Source: Amborella trichopoda (lineage: Eukaryota; Streptophyta; Magnoliopsida; Amborellales; Amborellaceae). Taken from it: a stretch of 64,000 nucleotides of DNA. The notes beneath the pieces are model-generated. The model searched no databases. It was not told the DNA's origin and saw only the letters and a list, made by a program, of their open reading frames with translations. Location: contig NW_006499535.1 in the NCBI RefSeq assembly GCF_000471905.2, forward strand, positions 184,548 through 248,547. Direction: 5' to 3'. The position numbers and the translations under genes are program-made. This document shows positions 32,833 through 44,879 of this stretch, one piece after another. Each line of letters begins with the position of its first letter. Position 1 is the first letter of the stretch.

Positions 32833-33528
32833 CTATCTTTCCTCTTCTTTGAACATATCCATGATCATTCGCCCCAGATCCTCAACGTCATCATGAGACG
32901 AAGGTCCCGTCTCTCTCACAAACTTCCGGTCATCATCTTTTGGCTTTTCTGGTGATGGAAGGTCTGTGAAATAATACTTGGCATCGACGTAGTAAGTTTC
33001 AGCTACAGGGAACGGTCTTTTGTCAGCATAGACCGTGTGCTTCCTTCCATCCCGACTGTACTTGAAACATTGGTGAACCGTGGAAGGAACCACCCCTTAA
33101 TCGTGAAGCCAAGGACGATCAAGCAGGACATTGTAAGAGGTATTGGTGTCGATTACATGGAACTGAGGGTAATCATTGAGATCACAGATCTTGAGGCGAA
33201 GACACACTCTGTCGGCTGGCTTTTCTCCTGACTGGTTGAACCCTTGCACAGTGATGTGGGTAGGAGTGAGGTCGTCAGACCCTAGTCCCAGTCGGGTGAG
33301 GATCAGTTTAACTGCTGACCCTCCATCCAGCATGATCCGATTGAGATCGTAGGCGTGAAGTTCACCATTCACAAAGAGGGAGCGATTGTGGAATTTGCCT
33401 CCCAACTGAAGATCGTCTTCAGAGAAATAGGTTGCCAAGCACCCACTCAGAATTGCCGGGTCTGCTTCAATGGGCTCCACTTCAGTCTCGTATACCTCTG
33501 GGTTAGAAAGAGCTTTCACCAGAGCCAT
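32833..33528 (-). pseudogene. el3 aspartic protease domain
   Basis: From 33528: ETEVEPIEADPAILSG, then LNRIMLDGGSAVKLIL (active-site segment as DGGSA), THITVQGFNQSGEKPADRV, FHVIDTNTSYNVLLDRPWLH, a stop near 33094-33096, then GVVPSTVHQCFKYSRDGR and AETYYVDAKYYF. This order is characteristic of the protease of Tat-type gypsy elements. The protease would cut Gag-Pol. Interrupted by at least the one stop; active Asp is present. Confidence 0.85.
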
Positions 33529-34039
33529 ACGGTAGTCTCTAGATAGCAGGAGGGCATCATAGATACTTAGAAGGGCTGGAAGCTTTCTCAGTTTCCCAAT
33601 TACATCGTACTACACTTTTGGCCTTCTATGATCCTGATTCAGTCACTGGTGTAGGTGCTAGGGTAGGCTTAGGAACAGACTTTGGTTGAGTTTTGGTTTG
33701 GGATACTAGCTGACTTTGTTCGGTCGGTGCAGTCTGGGTTGATCGGGAAGTGATAGGGACTTGTATTAGGGATGTAGAAGTCTGAGGTTTAGGTTTAGGG
33801 GAAAGTGAAGGATCAGGAAGTTTGAGGACCTTGAGCTTTTGAGGTGTGGGCTATAGCTTCTTTCCTGATCTTAGACCCATTTTCCCCATGCTAGCTGGTA
33901 CTTCCAAGATTTGTACCATGTGGGAGGCTTCTTTAGAAGAGGAGGTCGATGATGACTCGGCTTTGGCCCTTGTTGTCGAGGCGTCGGCAGCTGTCGAGAG
34001 TCCTGCCACTTGGGCCAGCATTTCTTTGAGGCTCTCTTG
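33529..34039 (-). other. el3 gag-protease linker, degenerate
   Basis: No clear motif. Low-complexity Lys/Pro/Ser/Leu frames on the minus strand; the plus-strand frames here do not look like a gene. Confidence 0.4.
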
Positions 34040-36624
34040 CTATGGCGTGGTGAGGTTGATGCCTCCGAACTCTTTATTTAGAGTGTCAGAATCTGGGCAT
34101 CTTCGAGCGGTACCTGCAAAAGGAATAGAGGAGGGGGAAAGAGAAGAAGAGTTAGAATGTTCTGGGCCGCTTTTTACCTCGTCGCTGGAATTAGATGCTT
34201 GCAGGGGGTATTTAATTAAAGTCATGCCCCGGCTTTGACCGTTATGGGGTGCTTTTAACGTTGTCACCCATTTTGGCCGACTCCTGAGATATTGATAACT
34301 CAGGGCCGTCCACCTGATTTGATGATAAGATGAGGCAAGCCGCAACTGAGATGAAGTCTGACAAGGTCAACAGCGGCGGAAGGGGCCTAAGGAATTCTTC
34401 CTCGACTAGTGGCTGAGGAAGATGATTCCTTCGGCGGGTTGACCTAGGTGCTCGCCGTCTCCTTAATGATCCCTGAGGGGGTGTTTGGACCGTCTTATCA
34501 GACTGGTGAGTGGCCCTAGCTTGGTAGATCGCCTCATGTTTATGGGATTTGAGCCTACTTCGCCCATGGTAGACTTCCCAAGGCTGAGAGGTCAAGGGCT
34601 CTGGAGGTCTAGTGCATGCTCATGAGGGGCTTGTAGCGAGGCTTCCTCTTGAACTGAAGCGAGGGCTTGGACGTGTCTTGAGAGAACTGCACAGATGATG
34701 TGGCCGCACTGATGATGTGGCCAGGCTGGACTTTCTCTACGACTATGGCCTCTAACCCAGTGCACTCCTTGAGTTCGTGACCCCACACTTGGTGATAGGG
34801 ACACCAGAGTTTTTAGTGCCCCGGGCAAGATGCTTAAGCTACCTAGCTAACTTGGGTGTGACATGACCCTGCTAAAGCATTGCCTCGAAGAGGGTCTGCA
34901 GAGGGTCTTGCTCAGTATTTTGCTGGGCTTGCCTTAGGGGTCTTCTTGTACCAGCAGAAGAGGGACCTAAGAGTGTCTTGTCGGGTCGCCCTAGACCTCT
35001 TGATGGAAGCCAGTGCACTCACTACATCTTTTCTATCAAGAGTTTATGAAAGCCAATGCACTCGCTGATGTCATGACCTCGTATCTAGTGGTACGCGCAA
35101 CATAGGTTCTCGGTCCCGAGAAGCAAGAACTTGGGCTGCCCTGTCGGCTTTGGGGTGGCGATCTCTTCCTCGAGCATTATAGAGAAAAAAGCACAAAGGA
35201 TGGCAGGTGCCCCGTCATCCTCTTGGATCATGACTATGTGAGATGCCTCAACTGCCCCGAATGCCTTTTTCAGCTCTTCAAGCTTTATCTGACCCTTGTT
35301 GATAAGGGCCTCGATAGTGTTGTTAAGCTTGTAGCAGTCGTGAGTGGGGTGGGTTACTCTCCTATGATAGGTGCAGTAATTCTCATTCGACTCCTGCCCT
35401 GGCGACTCTACAGTGGTGACCTCTAGCAGCTAGATCATGTTCTATTCTAACAATAGTTGGAGCAATGCAGAGGTCCACTCCATGTCAAAGGGGTAAACTT
35501 TATTCTGGTGCTGGGTCCAATAGTCATTCTACTTACTATTTTTTGGAGGCGAGACTGCATTGTAGGACTACTGCTTGTCCCTGATCTGAGGCATCTGTGC
35601 TTTAGAGAGGTCGAGAGTTTGGGGAGCTCCGCCTTTAGTGTCAAGTCACGGTGACGGCCACGCTGATCACTGCCTTTTGATTGTCCCCACTTTTAGAGCG
35701 AGAGTTTGCGTCGGAGGATTGCTAACGAGGGCTGTCGTGGTGCCTGAGCAGCACCTCGATACGCACTGCCTTCGAGATGAGCTATGACATGGAGAGTGGC
35801 TTGGATGCCTCAACATGTAGGGCAATCTCGAGAAGCATGTTTCGTATGTAGGTCTAGACTGCTTCCTTCTCGATCATGGGAGTGGCGTGAAAGGTCCCCA
35901 GCTCTCTCCATCGAGTGATGAACTTGTCAACCGGCTCACCAGGGTCTTGCATCAAGGTGTGGAGCTTGATGGTTTCCACTTTCCTTTGGACTTCGTAGAA
36001 GCATTGGTAGAACAACTGCTTCATTTCTTGCCAACTGTGCATCGAGTTTGGCAGCAGCCGAGCATACCACTGGAAGGCTGGTCCTTCGAGAGTTTTAACG
36101 AACTGACAGAGGAGGAGACGTCCATCAGTTGTCATCTTCCGGTGGGCCGCTTGGAAGTGGGTCGTATGCTGGTGAGGAGACATGGTACCATTGAACAGAG
36201 GGAGTTTCCCTTTTGGGTAGTTCGAGGGAAACGACACCTAGTCAATGTACGAAGGATATGGCATTTGGTAGAGTGGCGTCTCCTGCGAGCTCGGTACCTT
36301 GTTCTTGAGGCTATTGGCCATCATAACATCTATGTCGGCTTGGGAGACCCCGTGAGAAGAGGCGTTGTCTTGGGAGACCGAAGGGGGAGTCTGTCTAAGA
36401 GTTGTGTCCTCACCCGTTGGGGAATCATGCGAAGACGGGGACCTAGAGGCCTCTAGGCGCTCCATCTTTCCGAGGATGGCTTGCATCATTTCGTCGAACT
36501 TGTTCATCCGCTCGTCCTGAGCATCATTCAGGTCATTGATCACCATGACACTGACCATTTCTTTTAGGAGGTCAGAGCCAGGTGATGTAGTGGACTGCCG
36601 AGGCTGGTGAGTCATGCGTGGCAA
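34040..36624 (-). pseudogene. el3 gag, broken
   Basis: Start MPRMTHQPRQSTTSP at 36624. A stop near 36240 is followed by VSFPSNYPKGKLPLFNGT, then a clear gag core GPAFQWYARLLPNSMHSW, LFYQCFYEVQRKVETIKL and EPVDKFITRWRELG (35854-36237). The C-terminal part has PWEVYHGRSRLKSHKHEAIY (34242-34595) and SSDEVKSGPEHSNSSS (34040-34345), both shared with el1 and el2. Additional frameshifts between 34600 and 35850. Confidence 0.82.
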
Positions 36625-36771
36625 GTCAGTCTAGAGGGGCTCAGCTCGCCCCTACTAGACTCGAGCTTTATATGCCGATCTTGTGAGGACTGGTTCTTGA
36701 CGGTATTGGGACCGTGACTTTTGAGTGGTGACCACCGAATAGTACTCCTGGACCTGCTCGGGCTCTGGAGT

Positions 36772-38054
36772 TTAAAGAGGGAAAAAGGGATTACAAGGCA
36801 GGAGGTCGTCATGGGTGGTGACCACGACAACCTTAGAGGTTTCCCTGGTTAGGATCTGCAGGCCTCTTTTCTGCTTGATCCTGAGGCGGTTGTGGACCTC
36901 ACTCCAGAACCGATCCTGAGGGGTGGACTGCCCTGTTTTCTTCAAACAAACGAGAGCCATGTCTATGAGCTGGAGGAGGGAGTGGGGCCCAAGGATGGAG
37001 GGCAGCATAGGTTCCTGTCTTGGAGGCTGGAGGCCTCTGTCTGACATCAAGCCATTGCCCCGAATTCCTTTGTGAGGCCCAAGTGTTTGGTTGACCTGGG
37101 GCTGGCTCAAGATGGTACTTTTGGGGAAGACCTTTGAGCACCAGGGCTCGAGGTGCTTGCCTGGAGCCAAGGAAGCGGCAAAGGAAGAAGCTGGTTCGTG
37201 ACTCCGCCTGAGTCTGGATCTGAGAGGGACACACAAAGATGGTGTGTGTGCACCTTTAGGGTTAACCGTCCGGGTCACTTGAGGGTCAGCCCGGGCTCGG
37301 TCAATGGGTTCGACCTGAGGAGGTCGAGACCCATGAGTTTTTGTTTGTGAGGGACGAGGCGGGAGCGCATCTCTCACAAGGTGAAGCTATGTGTGCCAGG
37401 AGGGAAGACGAAACGGACAACCCTCCTGTGCTCGAGGTGGCATAGAGCGCTGCCCCGAGCTGTGAAAAGTAAATGCATGACACATGTAGGGTTTGGCTCG
37501 AGAAGGCCTGGCCCTAGATGTAAGCTTAAGCCAACATGAGGGTTGCCTTGAGGTGTGGCTCAAGCGGATAGATCATGAGCCTTTGAGTGTGTGTGAGGGG
37601 TGAGGACCTCAGGACCTCCGCCTCTGTGTACCAACCCTCTGGGTGTGAAGGCTTGGAGTAATGAAGGAGAACAGGGGGTTGCCTTGCGACGAACCTTGCG
37701 AGCGACGAAAGTTTGCTTACCTTTCACAAGGATGGACGAGGCAGCCTTCTGGCATACTGCAGCAGTATGACTGACAAGAGATTTACCAGTAGCAGGGTGT
37801 GCGGCAGCAAGAGTGCTACTCATGCAAGGGGCCTTGGTGGAGAGTCCACTAGGGCGAGAAAGCGGGGAGGCAGGGACAGTTAAGAACCCTCTCGCACAGA
37901 TCCAGGTGAAGACAAAGGATCCAGATTGTGAGTCCTGACTTAGAAAGAGAGTAGGGACGGAGGCTTGAGCGACTCGCTTCCTTGGGACATCCATGAGTGC
38001 GGGGATAAGGAAGTCCCCGATCCGAATGAATGGGTTGAACAACCCAGGTGCCAT
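36772..38054 (-). pseudogene. el3 ORF1 upstream of gag, broken
   Basis: Start MAPGLFNPFIRIGDFLIPAL at 38054, about 70 bp after the PBS. N-terminal 164 codons open to 37560; frameshifts follow; the C-terminal 201 codons (36772-37377) end DDLLPCNPFFPL. It matches el1 ORF1 at both ends. Proline, serine and arginine rich; no known domain. Confidence 0.72.
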
Positions 38055-38120
38055 AGAAATAGGTGCAAAAAGTAAAAAGGAAATTGGTCAAACAAGAGCG
38101 AACGACTAAGGGATAGTAAG

Positions 38121-38138
38121 TCCCCAGTGGAGTCGCCA
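38121..38138 (-). other. Primer-binding site of el3
   Basis: Sense TGGCGACTCCACTGGGGA, three bases from the LTR at 38142. The best-preserved of the three related sites. Confidence 0.85.
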
Positions 38139-38141
38139 AAC

Positions 38142-40793
38142 TGTTAAGTGCCTCGATCTTGCCCTCCAGATCTAGGTGATCTGGCAGCACGTGTCTCGGG
38201 TTTCTGATGAACTCGGGATTTGAGATTGCTCTCTTGAAACTGCTCAAGGGCAAGGGCAGGTATACCAACCAATGAGAGAGGAATTTTAGGTGGGTTCAGA
38301 ACTTACTCAGGCTGGCTCATGTGGGCACCCTCTTAGATCATGAAGAAATCCCCCCAGTTGCTTGAGCTGGTTCAGAATCGCCTCCCTTGACCTATAATCC
38401 TCTTGTTTTTTCTACACAACACTTCTATGGTTAATTCGTAAGACAAGTGGGTCGAAGGGACCCAACCTTGCCTTAGGGCAATGCACGTTCACATGAGAAG
38501 GCGATGAAGCGTAAGGTTCGGTGAAAGATAGAAAAGAGAAGAGAGCTTAACGTAGGGGTGAGACTAGCATGACAATCAGAAATCACCGACTCGGGGTAGT
38601 AGCAAGAAAGGCATGGTTATCAAGACCAGCACAGAGGCAATACTACTCGAAATCAAGGTCGACCGTCAGTGATAGGCTAGGTCTACCCTCAATCAAGTGA
38701 GAAGAGAAAGAGGTGAAGAGGAAAGAATGAGATGGCAAAGAGAAGGGGAAATCCATACATCAATAGGTATCGTGGTGGGCAAGGCAAGCAGACGACGCAT
38801 CCCTTGCAAACCGCCCTAGCTCCTGACAAGGCACACACGAGTAGTTTTTCCTAAGTCGCACGGTGATAGGGGCGGGACGCAAGGAGAACGGCGACAAACA
38901 TCGGGCACACAGAGGAGGCTCGTGACGGCAATAAGCATTGCCAAAGCCCCTAGCAGGCGGCAATAGGTGTTGTCGAAGCCCCTAGCAGACAGCCATAGGT
39001 ATTGCCGTCTACACTAGACGCGCGATAGGGAAAGACCCCTACAGCGGCAACAAACCTTGTCATCTGGGTTCTTCGTCGAGATGTCACAGGAACATTTGTG
39101 GGCAACAATAGGCAATGTCGTCTACAGACTTCATTGGAAGAAAGAGATAGACGAATAGAAAAGGAGGGGGACTCGCGCATGGCACTGCCATCGTCTTGCG
39201 TGCCCTGTGAGACCAAGAGAGAGGCATGCACGGCACTGCCACTTCGGTGCATGGCCCCTACGAGGGACTCTGACGAAGAAGAAGGAGAAGAGAGGGGAGA
39301 AGAGAGAGAGAAGAAGAAAAGAAAAAATCAGAAAGAGAAAGTTTACCTCAAACCTAAGGGTACCGGCCAAAAGTTTCTCCCACCTCTCTCCCTCTCTCAA
39401 GCGTAACACAACAATGGCAAGAAAGAGAAACTTGTATTAAGTGAAAACTATTTCTTGCGTGTGTGTGCCTCTGGCTATTCTCTTCTTCTTCTTTTTTGTG
39501 CATACAATGATGGTACGTATATATAGAAGTGTACCCCAAACATGGGTGGATGATCAAAAGTAACCCTAATAGATGGAAAGTAATATTAAATTGAATGAAA
39601 GAAATCAGAAAATAAGGTGCAAAATGACAGATTTCCACCTTCTTAACAAGTTGTGGAATTTCATAACAGTCCCTGTGTTGCCCTAGGACTTGCTGATCGG
39701 GGGTCGTTCTGGTGCCCAGTTGATCGTAAGATAATTGTTTTCTTGTAAGGCTAGGCATGGCGATCAATTTGATATCAACTTCGAGCCATGGATCGTATTT
39801 TTAGTGCACAATCATGTGACTTGAAATTTGAGTAGATCTTGAAACTTTGGATCGATAGTGTGTTCGTTCCTTGATGTTTTCTGTGTTTTCTTCACTGAAT
39901 CACACTGAGCATGCCACTACGGTCACGGGCACCAAATGCAGCTCGATTCCGCGGTCGAACGAAGATTTTGTAAGTTTGGAATTTTGGCCGGAATCAAGGA
40001 TTCCAATGATGGAATTTACAATTTGTTCGTCGGCTTCGTGTGCAGAATCCGACCGTTAATCTTGTACAGGGTTCTGGTCAAAGATGGCCCGAGACCTTAC
40101 GCCCGCAATGGAATTAGTCTTGTGTGGATTGGGCTCGTGACTGGTATGATTTGTCCCCTTGAGCGAGGGACGACGCTGCTACTTTTCCTGCACTTTCTTC
40201 ACGGATCGGCAACTTCTCTCTAGCTTTTATTCGGGCTCGGGTATCGTCATGGGGCGTGCCACATATCGAATCGATGGTCATGGCTAGACGAATATGCTCA
40301 CCAAATTTGAGCACGATCCGACTTAGGGCGAGTGAGATATAAGGGTCGAAAGCCACTAGTCGAGACTGTCCCTTCAATGGTGTAGTGTTACAGGGTGGCC
40401 GCACGGGAATAGCGTGCGGCTTCATGTGTTTCACTCTTTCGCCTATAACTTCTTCCTGGAGTGTCTGTTTGAGCTGAAACTTGACCTCTAGGGGTTTTCA
40501 ACCGTCTCAGATCCAATGGTAGTGGTCCCACAACAATTTGAAATGATGAAAAATGTAGTTCTAGTTATAGGGGTCCGTTTCAGGGTGCGAGAGGTCGATT
40601 ATGTCAGAATTGTTTCTCGGTCTACACTGCTTTAGACATGTCGAAAGGCGACGAAACTTGGCAGGAGACTCTTGAGAGAACTCATGAAGATCTTGGCCAG
40701 TTCTGGTGCTGTTCTGAGGTTGTCCAAATTTCAACTACTTGCTAGGCCTTTATTGAGCAGGGGCCCCATGTTAATGAAAAATACCTTCCAACA
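38142..40793 (-). repeat. el3 right LTR (5' LTR)
   Basis: Starts TGTTAAGTGCC (one G fewer than its partner) and ends TTCCAACA. It has a TATA at 39518-39526 and a purine-rich stretch near 39285-39340, and matches 23906-26586. Confidence 0.9.
39518..39526 (-). promoter_or_regulatory. Probable TATA box of el3 5' LTR
   Basis: Sense CTATATATA, shared with the left LTR. Confidence 0.6.
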
Positions 40794-41383
40794 CTTCTCT
40801 CTAGAAAAACTTTGATTCTGGGTCACGTCATGATGCGTGCCATATGTCAAAATGATCGAGTCATCAAGACCTAGCTTGTGTTCAAATTTGAGCTTGTTTT
40901 GATTGTAAACGAGCGACCTATGGGCACATGAAGATCATCCCGAGATCTGAAAACATACCCTCCATAATTGGAAACTTGTTTGGTAAGGCTGCACCACAAT
41001 AGTGTCAAACCTACTCGTTTGTGGTAATTTGGATCCAAAATGTTCCTAGGAGGTCCAATTGAGTCCAAATTTGGTCCTTGAGGGTTTTTCGATATTCAAG
41101 ATGCAATGGCAGTAGTTTGGTATTGTTTTGAAGCCCTTATCATAAAGCTATAGTTTTTAGGTCTCTTTCTGGCATGATAGAAACTAGTCTTTGAGAACCG
41201 AATTTTGTCTTGATCCGGTCAAAACTGATTTAAATGCATCGAAACTTTACGAGTGTCCTTCAGGTATCCCAAACTACCATTTTCATGTCTTTCAAGGCCT
41301 TTCTAGTACATTTTCTAAGGTTGCCAAGTCTTAGGCTTATTTTGTAGTGTTCCCTTAGTCTGGCAGTGTCTTGGGTACCGACA
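40794..41383 (-). repeat. el2 5' LTR, right part
   Basis: It follows the outer end of el3. It carries LTR-like sequence (CTTCTCTCTAG, GCGTGCCATATGTCAAAATG, CAAATTTGAGC) in the same order as the U3 of the other LTRs, and ends GGGTACCGACA, that is TGTCGGTACCC on the sense strand. The flanking GGACC at 41384-41388 would be the target duplication, but the other end is outside the window. Confidence 0.65.
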
Positions 41384-42539
41384 GGACCAGGTTGTTACTG
41401 GCTCTCTTCTTATTTGTACCAGAGATATAAGTATGTCAAAAATGATGTATAACAAGGTGAAATTGGTGTGTCAGTTGTCGTCCTATAGACTCACCTGGGT
41501 TGAATTGAGTCAGAGCTAACCCATTGCTCAGAGTTTGCACTACGTAGCCACGTAAGAAGGCCTGCAAGATTGGATCATCATTTGATTAGGATGAATGACT
41601 CGAGCTACTATGATGACTAGACCTCTGACCTTGAGCAGTGAGGTTCGTCAGTCTCTAACCTTGACTGGATGATCTAACCCTAGGTTTAAGATATTCTCTT
41701 ACCCCAACACTAACCTGAAGAAGTGAATGAAGGACATAACTATTGCCAAATGGAGTTTTCCTTCAAGGTAATTCTGAACTAGAGTGATGACTTGAGTTAG
41801 ACCCCTGGCCCTTAGTTGGTTGGATTGTCATGCTAGCATCCCTCAGGTTATATTGGTTTGAGTCAACAAGTTGGATGTGGCTTATAGCTTGAGCTTCTGA
41901 CCAAACCTGTCTGGATTGACTATGCTGGATAGTGTACCCTTAGTTCAGCAGATGTTGAAAGAATGCATGCACCTTAGGATTGTCTTGATACAAGGTTAAG
42001 TCAAACCTTGATCTTTACTAGTGTTAGGTTGCTTGAATAGACTTTTCCTAGCTGTGTGTGAACCCACTTACCCCCTAACTGGTTGATTGCTAAGACTGAA
42101 ATATTGGACTGCTAATTGAAAATGGGGTTAACTTGGCTGGTATTGTCTGACTCAAGGATCTGGGCTGAGGCCTTATTCTTGGTGTGCCGACTAAATTTGA
42201 GGTCAACCCTCATGTTTTGGAGGATTGCCCATGGTTGAACCCCTCGACTGTTCAGGGTGTTATGGACCCTACTAACCTGTTGGCTTCTGGATTCTAAATA
42301 ACGACCTTGAGGGTTACTAATTGGGCGGCTCTGACCACTAGGTATGGTTCCATATGGGTTGAGAGTCAGCTCATTGACACAAGTACTAAAGATTTATGAG
42401 GGAGCAATGTGATGATGCCTCTCATACTGACTAGGTTCCTTGGATCTAGACTGGGCTGGAGCCGTAGGGTTGGACCTTGCCCTGCTTTGATTCTGGTCCA
42501 TGACTCCTTGTTCTAGACTAGAAGGATTGGACCTAGCTT

Positions 42540-43330
42540 GGAGATGGACATAGGCTAGACTTTGACTTGAGCCTCAATGGACCTTGTTGGACTAAGACTC
42601 GAACCTGCTTAGACCTAGACTGAATACATGTTAAACTGAGGTCTAGACTAAGGGTGAGCCTTGTTTGGACTTATGAATAGACTTAAAAATCAAAACCTAG
42701 TTTGGACTTGATTCAAGAGTCGGGCTTAACTGGGCAAGAGTCAGGCTTAACTGGGCATGAGCCTTGTCCTAAGCCTAAAAAGACACTCGATGGACTTAGA
42801 TTTGAACCCTAAACTAAGGTGAACCTAGTCTAGGTCTAGGGACAACTCTGAATCCAGACTTAAGCTAGAACCAGACTGGATGGATCTTGCTAGACTCAAT
42901 GGGTTTGAACCCTGAGCTAAGACAAAACTAGTCTAGTTTTAGAGGCAACTCTATACTTAGACCTAGCCTAGAATCTAAACTAAAATCTAGACTAGATGGG
43001 TGCGAGTCTTAGATCGGACCGAGAGGGGCCTTATGTTTGGACTTAAGCGTGAACCTGATTCGGACCTAGGCTAAGCTGGGCACAAGCTTGAGCATGGACT
43101 TAAAATGATCAGCTATATGATCTGGTGTTGACCCGAATTGGATCAAAGTTGGGTTAGGCACGAGCCTTGGCTAGAACTAAAAGGGGGCCTAGGGTCGGAC
43201 CTAGGTGTGAACCTAGTTCAGACTTGGGCCAGACTGGGTACAAGCCTAGTCTTGAACCCAGAAGGTTTAGCTCAGACCAGAAGTGGATCCGGACTAAGAA
43301 CTAAAACCAATTAACTAAGATAAGCACACA
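42540..43330. repeat. Degenerate CTAGAC/TTGGACT-rich low-complexity region
   Basis: Many loosely spaced copies of GACTTGAACCTAG, CTAGACTGGG and TTGGACCTAG with no fixed period. No coding frame. Confidence 0.55.
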
Positions 43331-43904
43331 ATGCACTCGAAAACTTTGCCCTAAACTATGAGTGGGTTGGGTCTGAGTGGGCTCTTAACTATTGAAATGA
43401 GGTCAGGCTGCGTAGGTCCCCACGTAGTTGCTGGTCACATGTTAAAGGAATCAATTAGGTCCTATTGTATGTGGAGTTACTTTGAGGCTAAGGATTACAA
43501 AGGGACGCTCACAGTTAAAGTTATGTGAATCCCAACTACCTCGGCTCTCAAGGCTAGGCTCCCCTCACAATATCAATGATGGATTTTGGGGGTTTTTGAA
43601 AACTTCTGTTGATTTCTCGCTTCCCTAGTCTGTTGTGTGCAAGAGTGTGTAAAAGAAGCAGGCAAATGAAAATCTAGTGGCACAAGCAAGCACACAGAAA
43701 GCAAGAAATGTGAGCACTTGGCACAAAGTGCCAAGTGAGGTGTGCTTCACGTCAAAGTTTAACCAACCGAGAGCACAGTTGAGGTGCAGGGGTAAGCAAC
43801 CCCTAAGAAGGCAGCCCGTGCCTACTTGAGCGCACCCTAAGTCACACGGTGACTCGATTAGGGAGCAATTAGAGAGAGAGTAGGGTGACCCTCAAAAATT
43901 TTTC

Positions 43905-44200
43905 TTAGTTTTCTTTTTTTGATGAATAGAGAGAAGTGGCAAATGTTGAATCATAAGCAAAGAAACGGAAAAAGATTTTTTTTTACAAAGTATTTTTTTC
44001 TTTTTTCTTTTTTCTTTTTTTTTTTTTTTTCTTCTTTCTTTTTTCTTTTTTCTTCTTTCTTCTTTCTTCTTTCTTCTTTCTTTTGCTTTTTTCTTTTTTC
44101 TTTTTAAAGAGGAAGAGTTCTTAAAGGTTTTTTTTTTTTTAAGTGGAGATTTGCTTCTTCTTTTTTTTATTTTTTTTGGGGAAAATTAACTCTCTCGCCC
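43905..44200. repeat. T-rich tract with TTCTTTC repeats
   Basis: TTTCTTC and TTTTCTT runs; a 62-codon plus-strand frame across it is Phe/Ser homopolymer and not a gene. Confidence 0.8.
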
Positions 44201-44274
44201 TTTGATGCCTCAAAACCCCTTAATGCCTCATGTTAATACCCTCACCACCCACCCATCTAACACATAAAATACTA

Positions 44275-44279
44275 AAGAA
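44275..44279. repeat. Target-site duplication of the copia element, left (AAGAA)
   Basis: Matches 50607-50611 exactly. Confidence 0.85.
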
Positions 44280-44653
44280 TGTTGTAAACTCGATGGAAAA
44301 GATGAATCTCTAAATTCCCAAGATTAGGGGCAGTGGCATGAGACTGAGGATCACAGAGCGAAGGGATTTTCAGAACAATGAGAACTCAATCTTCTCTGTG
44401 TGTGCCTCTCCATGACCATGAAAGGCCTAGTTATAGAGGATGGAGGAGACCGCTCTCCAACGTTCGGCTTTCTCTTTAAAACTCTGATAAACGTGGTCAT
44501 GTAATCCTGGGATGTGGGTGGTTATTTTATATCCATTAGATAATGGCATTTTCTCTCTCTACAATATTTAGTAATAAACATTAAATCATTAAATTAAATA
44601 ATAAGAGAGATAAATATATGACATCTTAGGCCCCATGGCTATCATACATAGCA
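44280..44653 (-). repeat. Copia left LTR (3' LTR, 374 bp)
   Basis: Begins TGTTGTAAACTCG and ends CATAGCA. Aligns with 50230-50606 over its length with several small indels. A sense CTCTATAAC lies at about 44431-44439. Confidence 0.9.
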
Positions 44654-44879
44654 CCATCTCCCACTTGGCCATGAGAGCTAGATATATTGATATAATTCCA
44701 CTTAATGGATTTAACATTTATGAGCATATCTATGTCATGAGGCTTTTCACGTTAGTGCGGTTATATATCTCATAACAAAAAATATCCAAAATCATATCAT
44801 GGGGTTTTTCACGCTAATGTTGCTTTTCCTCTCATGATCAAGATATCAAAGAAAAAAATCTCATTTGAGATTTCATGAC

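Larger units (their letters stand above)
23906..40793 (-). mobile_element. el3: Tat/Ogre-like retrotransposon with gag, protease and an intact antisense ORF; no RT
   Basis: The LTRs are 23906-26586 and 38142-40793, both ending TTCCAACA on the plus strand. From the right: PBS, ORF1, gag, protease, antisense ORF (plus strand), antisense promoter block, PBS-like cluster, 35-bp array and 3' LTR. Reverse transcriptase, RNase H and integrase are absent. The five bases flanking the ends are CACCT (left) and CTTCT (right), a poor match (3 of 5), so the insertion event is supported by structure and LTR context rather than by an exact target duplication. Confidence 0.85.
1..41383 (-). mobile_element. 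el2: Tat/Ogre-like Ty3/gypsy retrotransposon, interrupted by el1 and el3, 3' end outside window
   Basis: The visible pieces of this older element are 1-148, 16814-23905 and 40794-41383. Read on the minus strand from the right it has a 5' LTR (ending at 41383, interrupted at 23905/40794), a PBS at 22239-22256, the start of ORF1, a gag remnant, and then an ORF on the opposite strand that is split by el1. No protease, reverse transcriptase or integrase is seen between gag and the antisense ORF, so the element is a non-autonomous derivative. Its 3' LTR would lie left of the window. The join 148/16819 is proven by an exact 5-bp duplication and by a reading frame that runs across it. The 23905/40794 join is inferred from LTR similarity on both sides of el3. 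Confidence 0.75.
41384..44279 (-). mobile_element. el4 internal region, degenerate gypsy-type sequence
   Basis: No ORF of note. It lies between the el2 LTR and the copia element and, with 50607-50990, leads to a PBS and LTR at 50971-53279. From about 42540 to 43330 it is built of degenerate CTAGACTTGGACCTGA-like phrases. From 43910 to 44200 it is T-rich. Assignment to el4 rests on position and strand only. Confidence 0.4.

Noticed and set aside
33846-34238. 130-codon plus-strand open frame
   Set aside because: Opposite to the gag/protease linker; no motif and not found in el1.
35887-36456. 189-codon plus-strand open frame
   Set aside because: Exact opposite-strand shadow of the gag core of el3.
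43919-44107. 62-codon Phe/Ser-rich frame
   Set aside because: Translation of a T-rich microsatellite.
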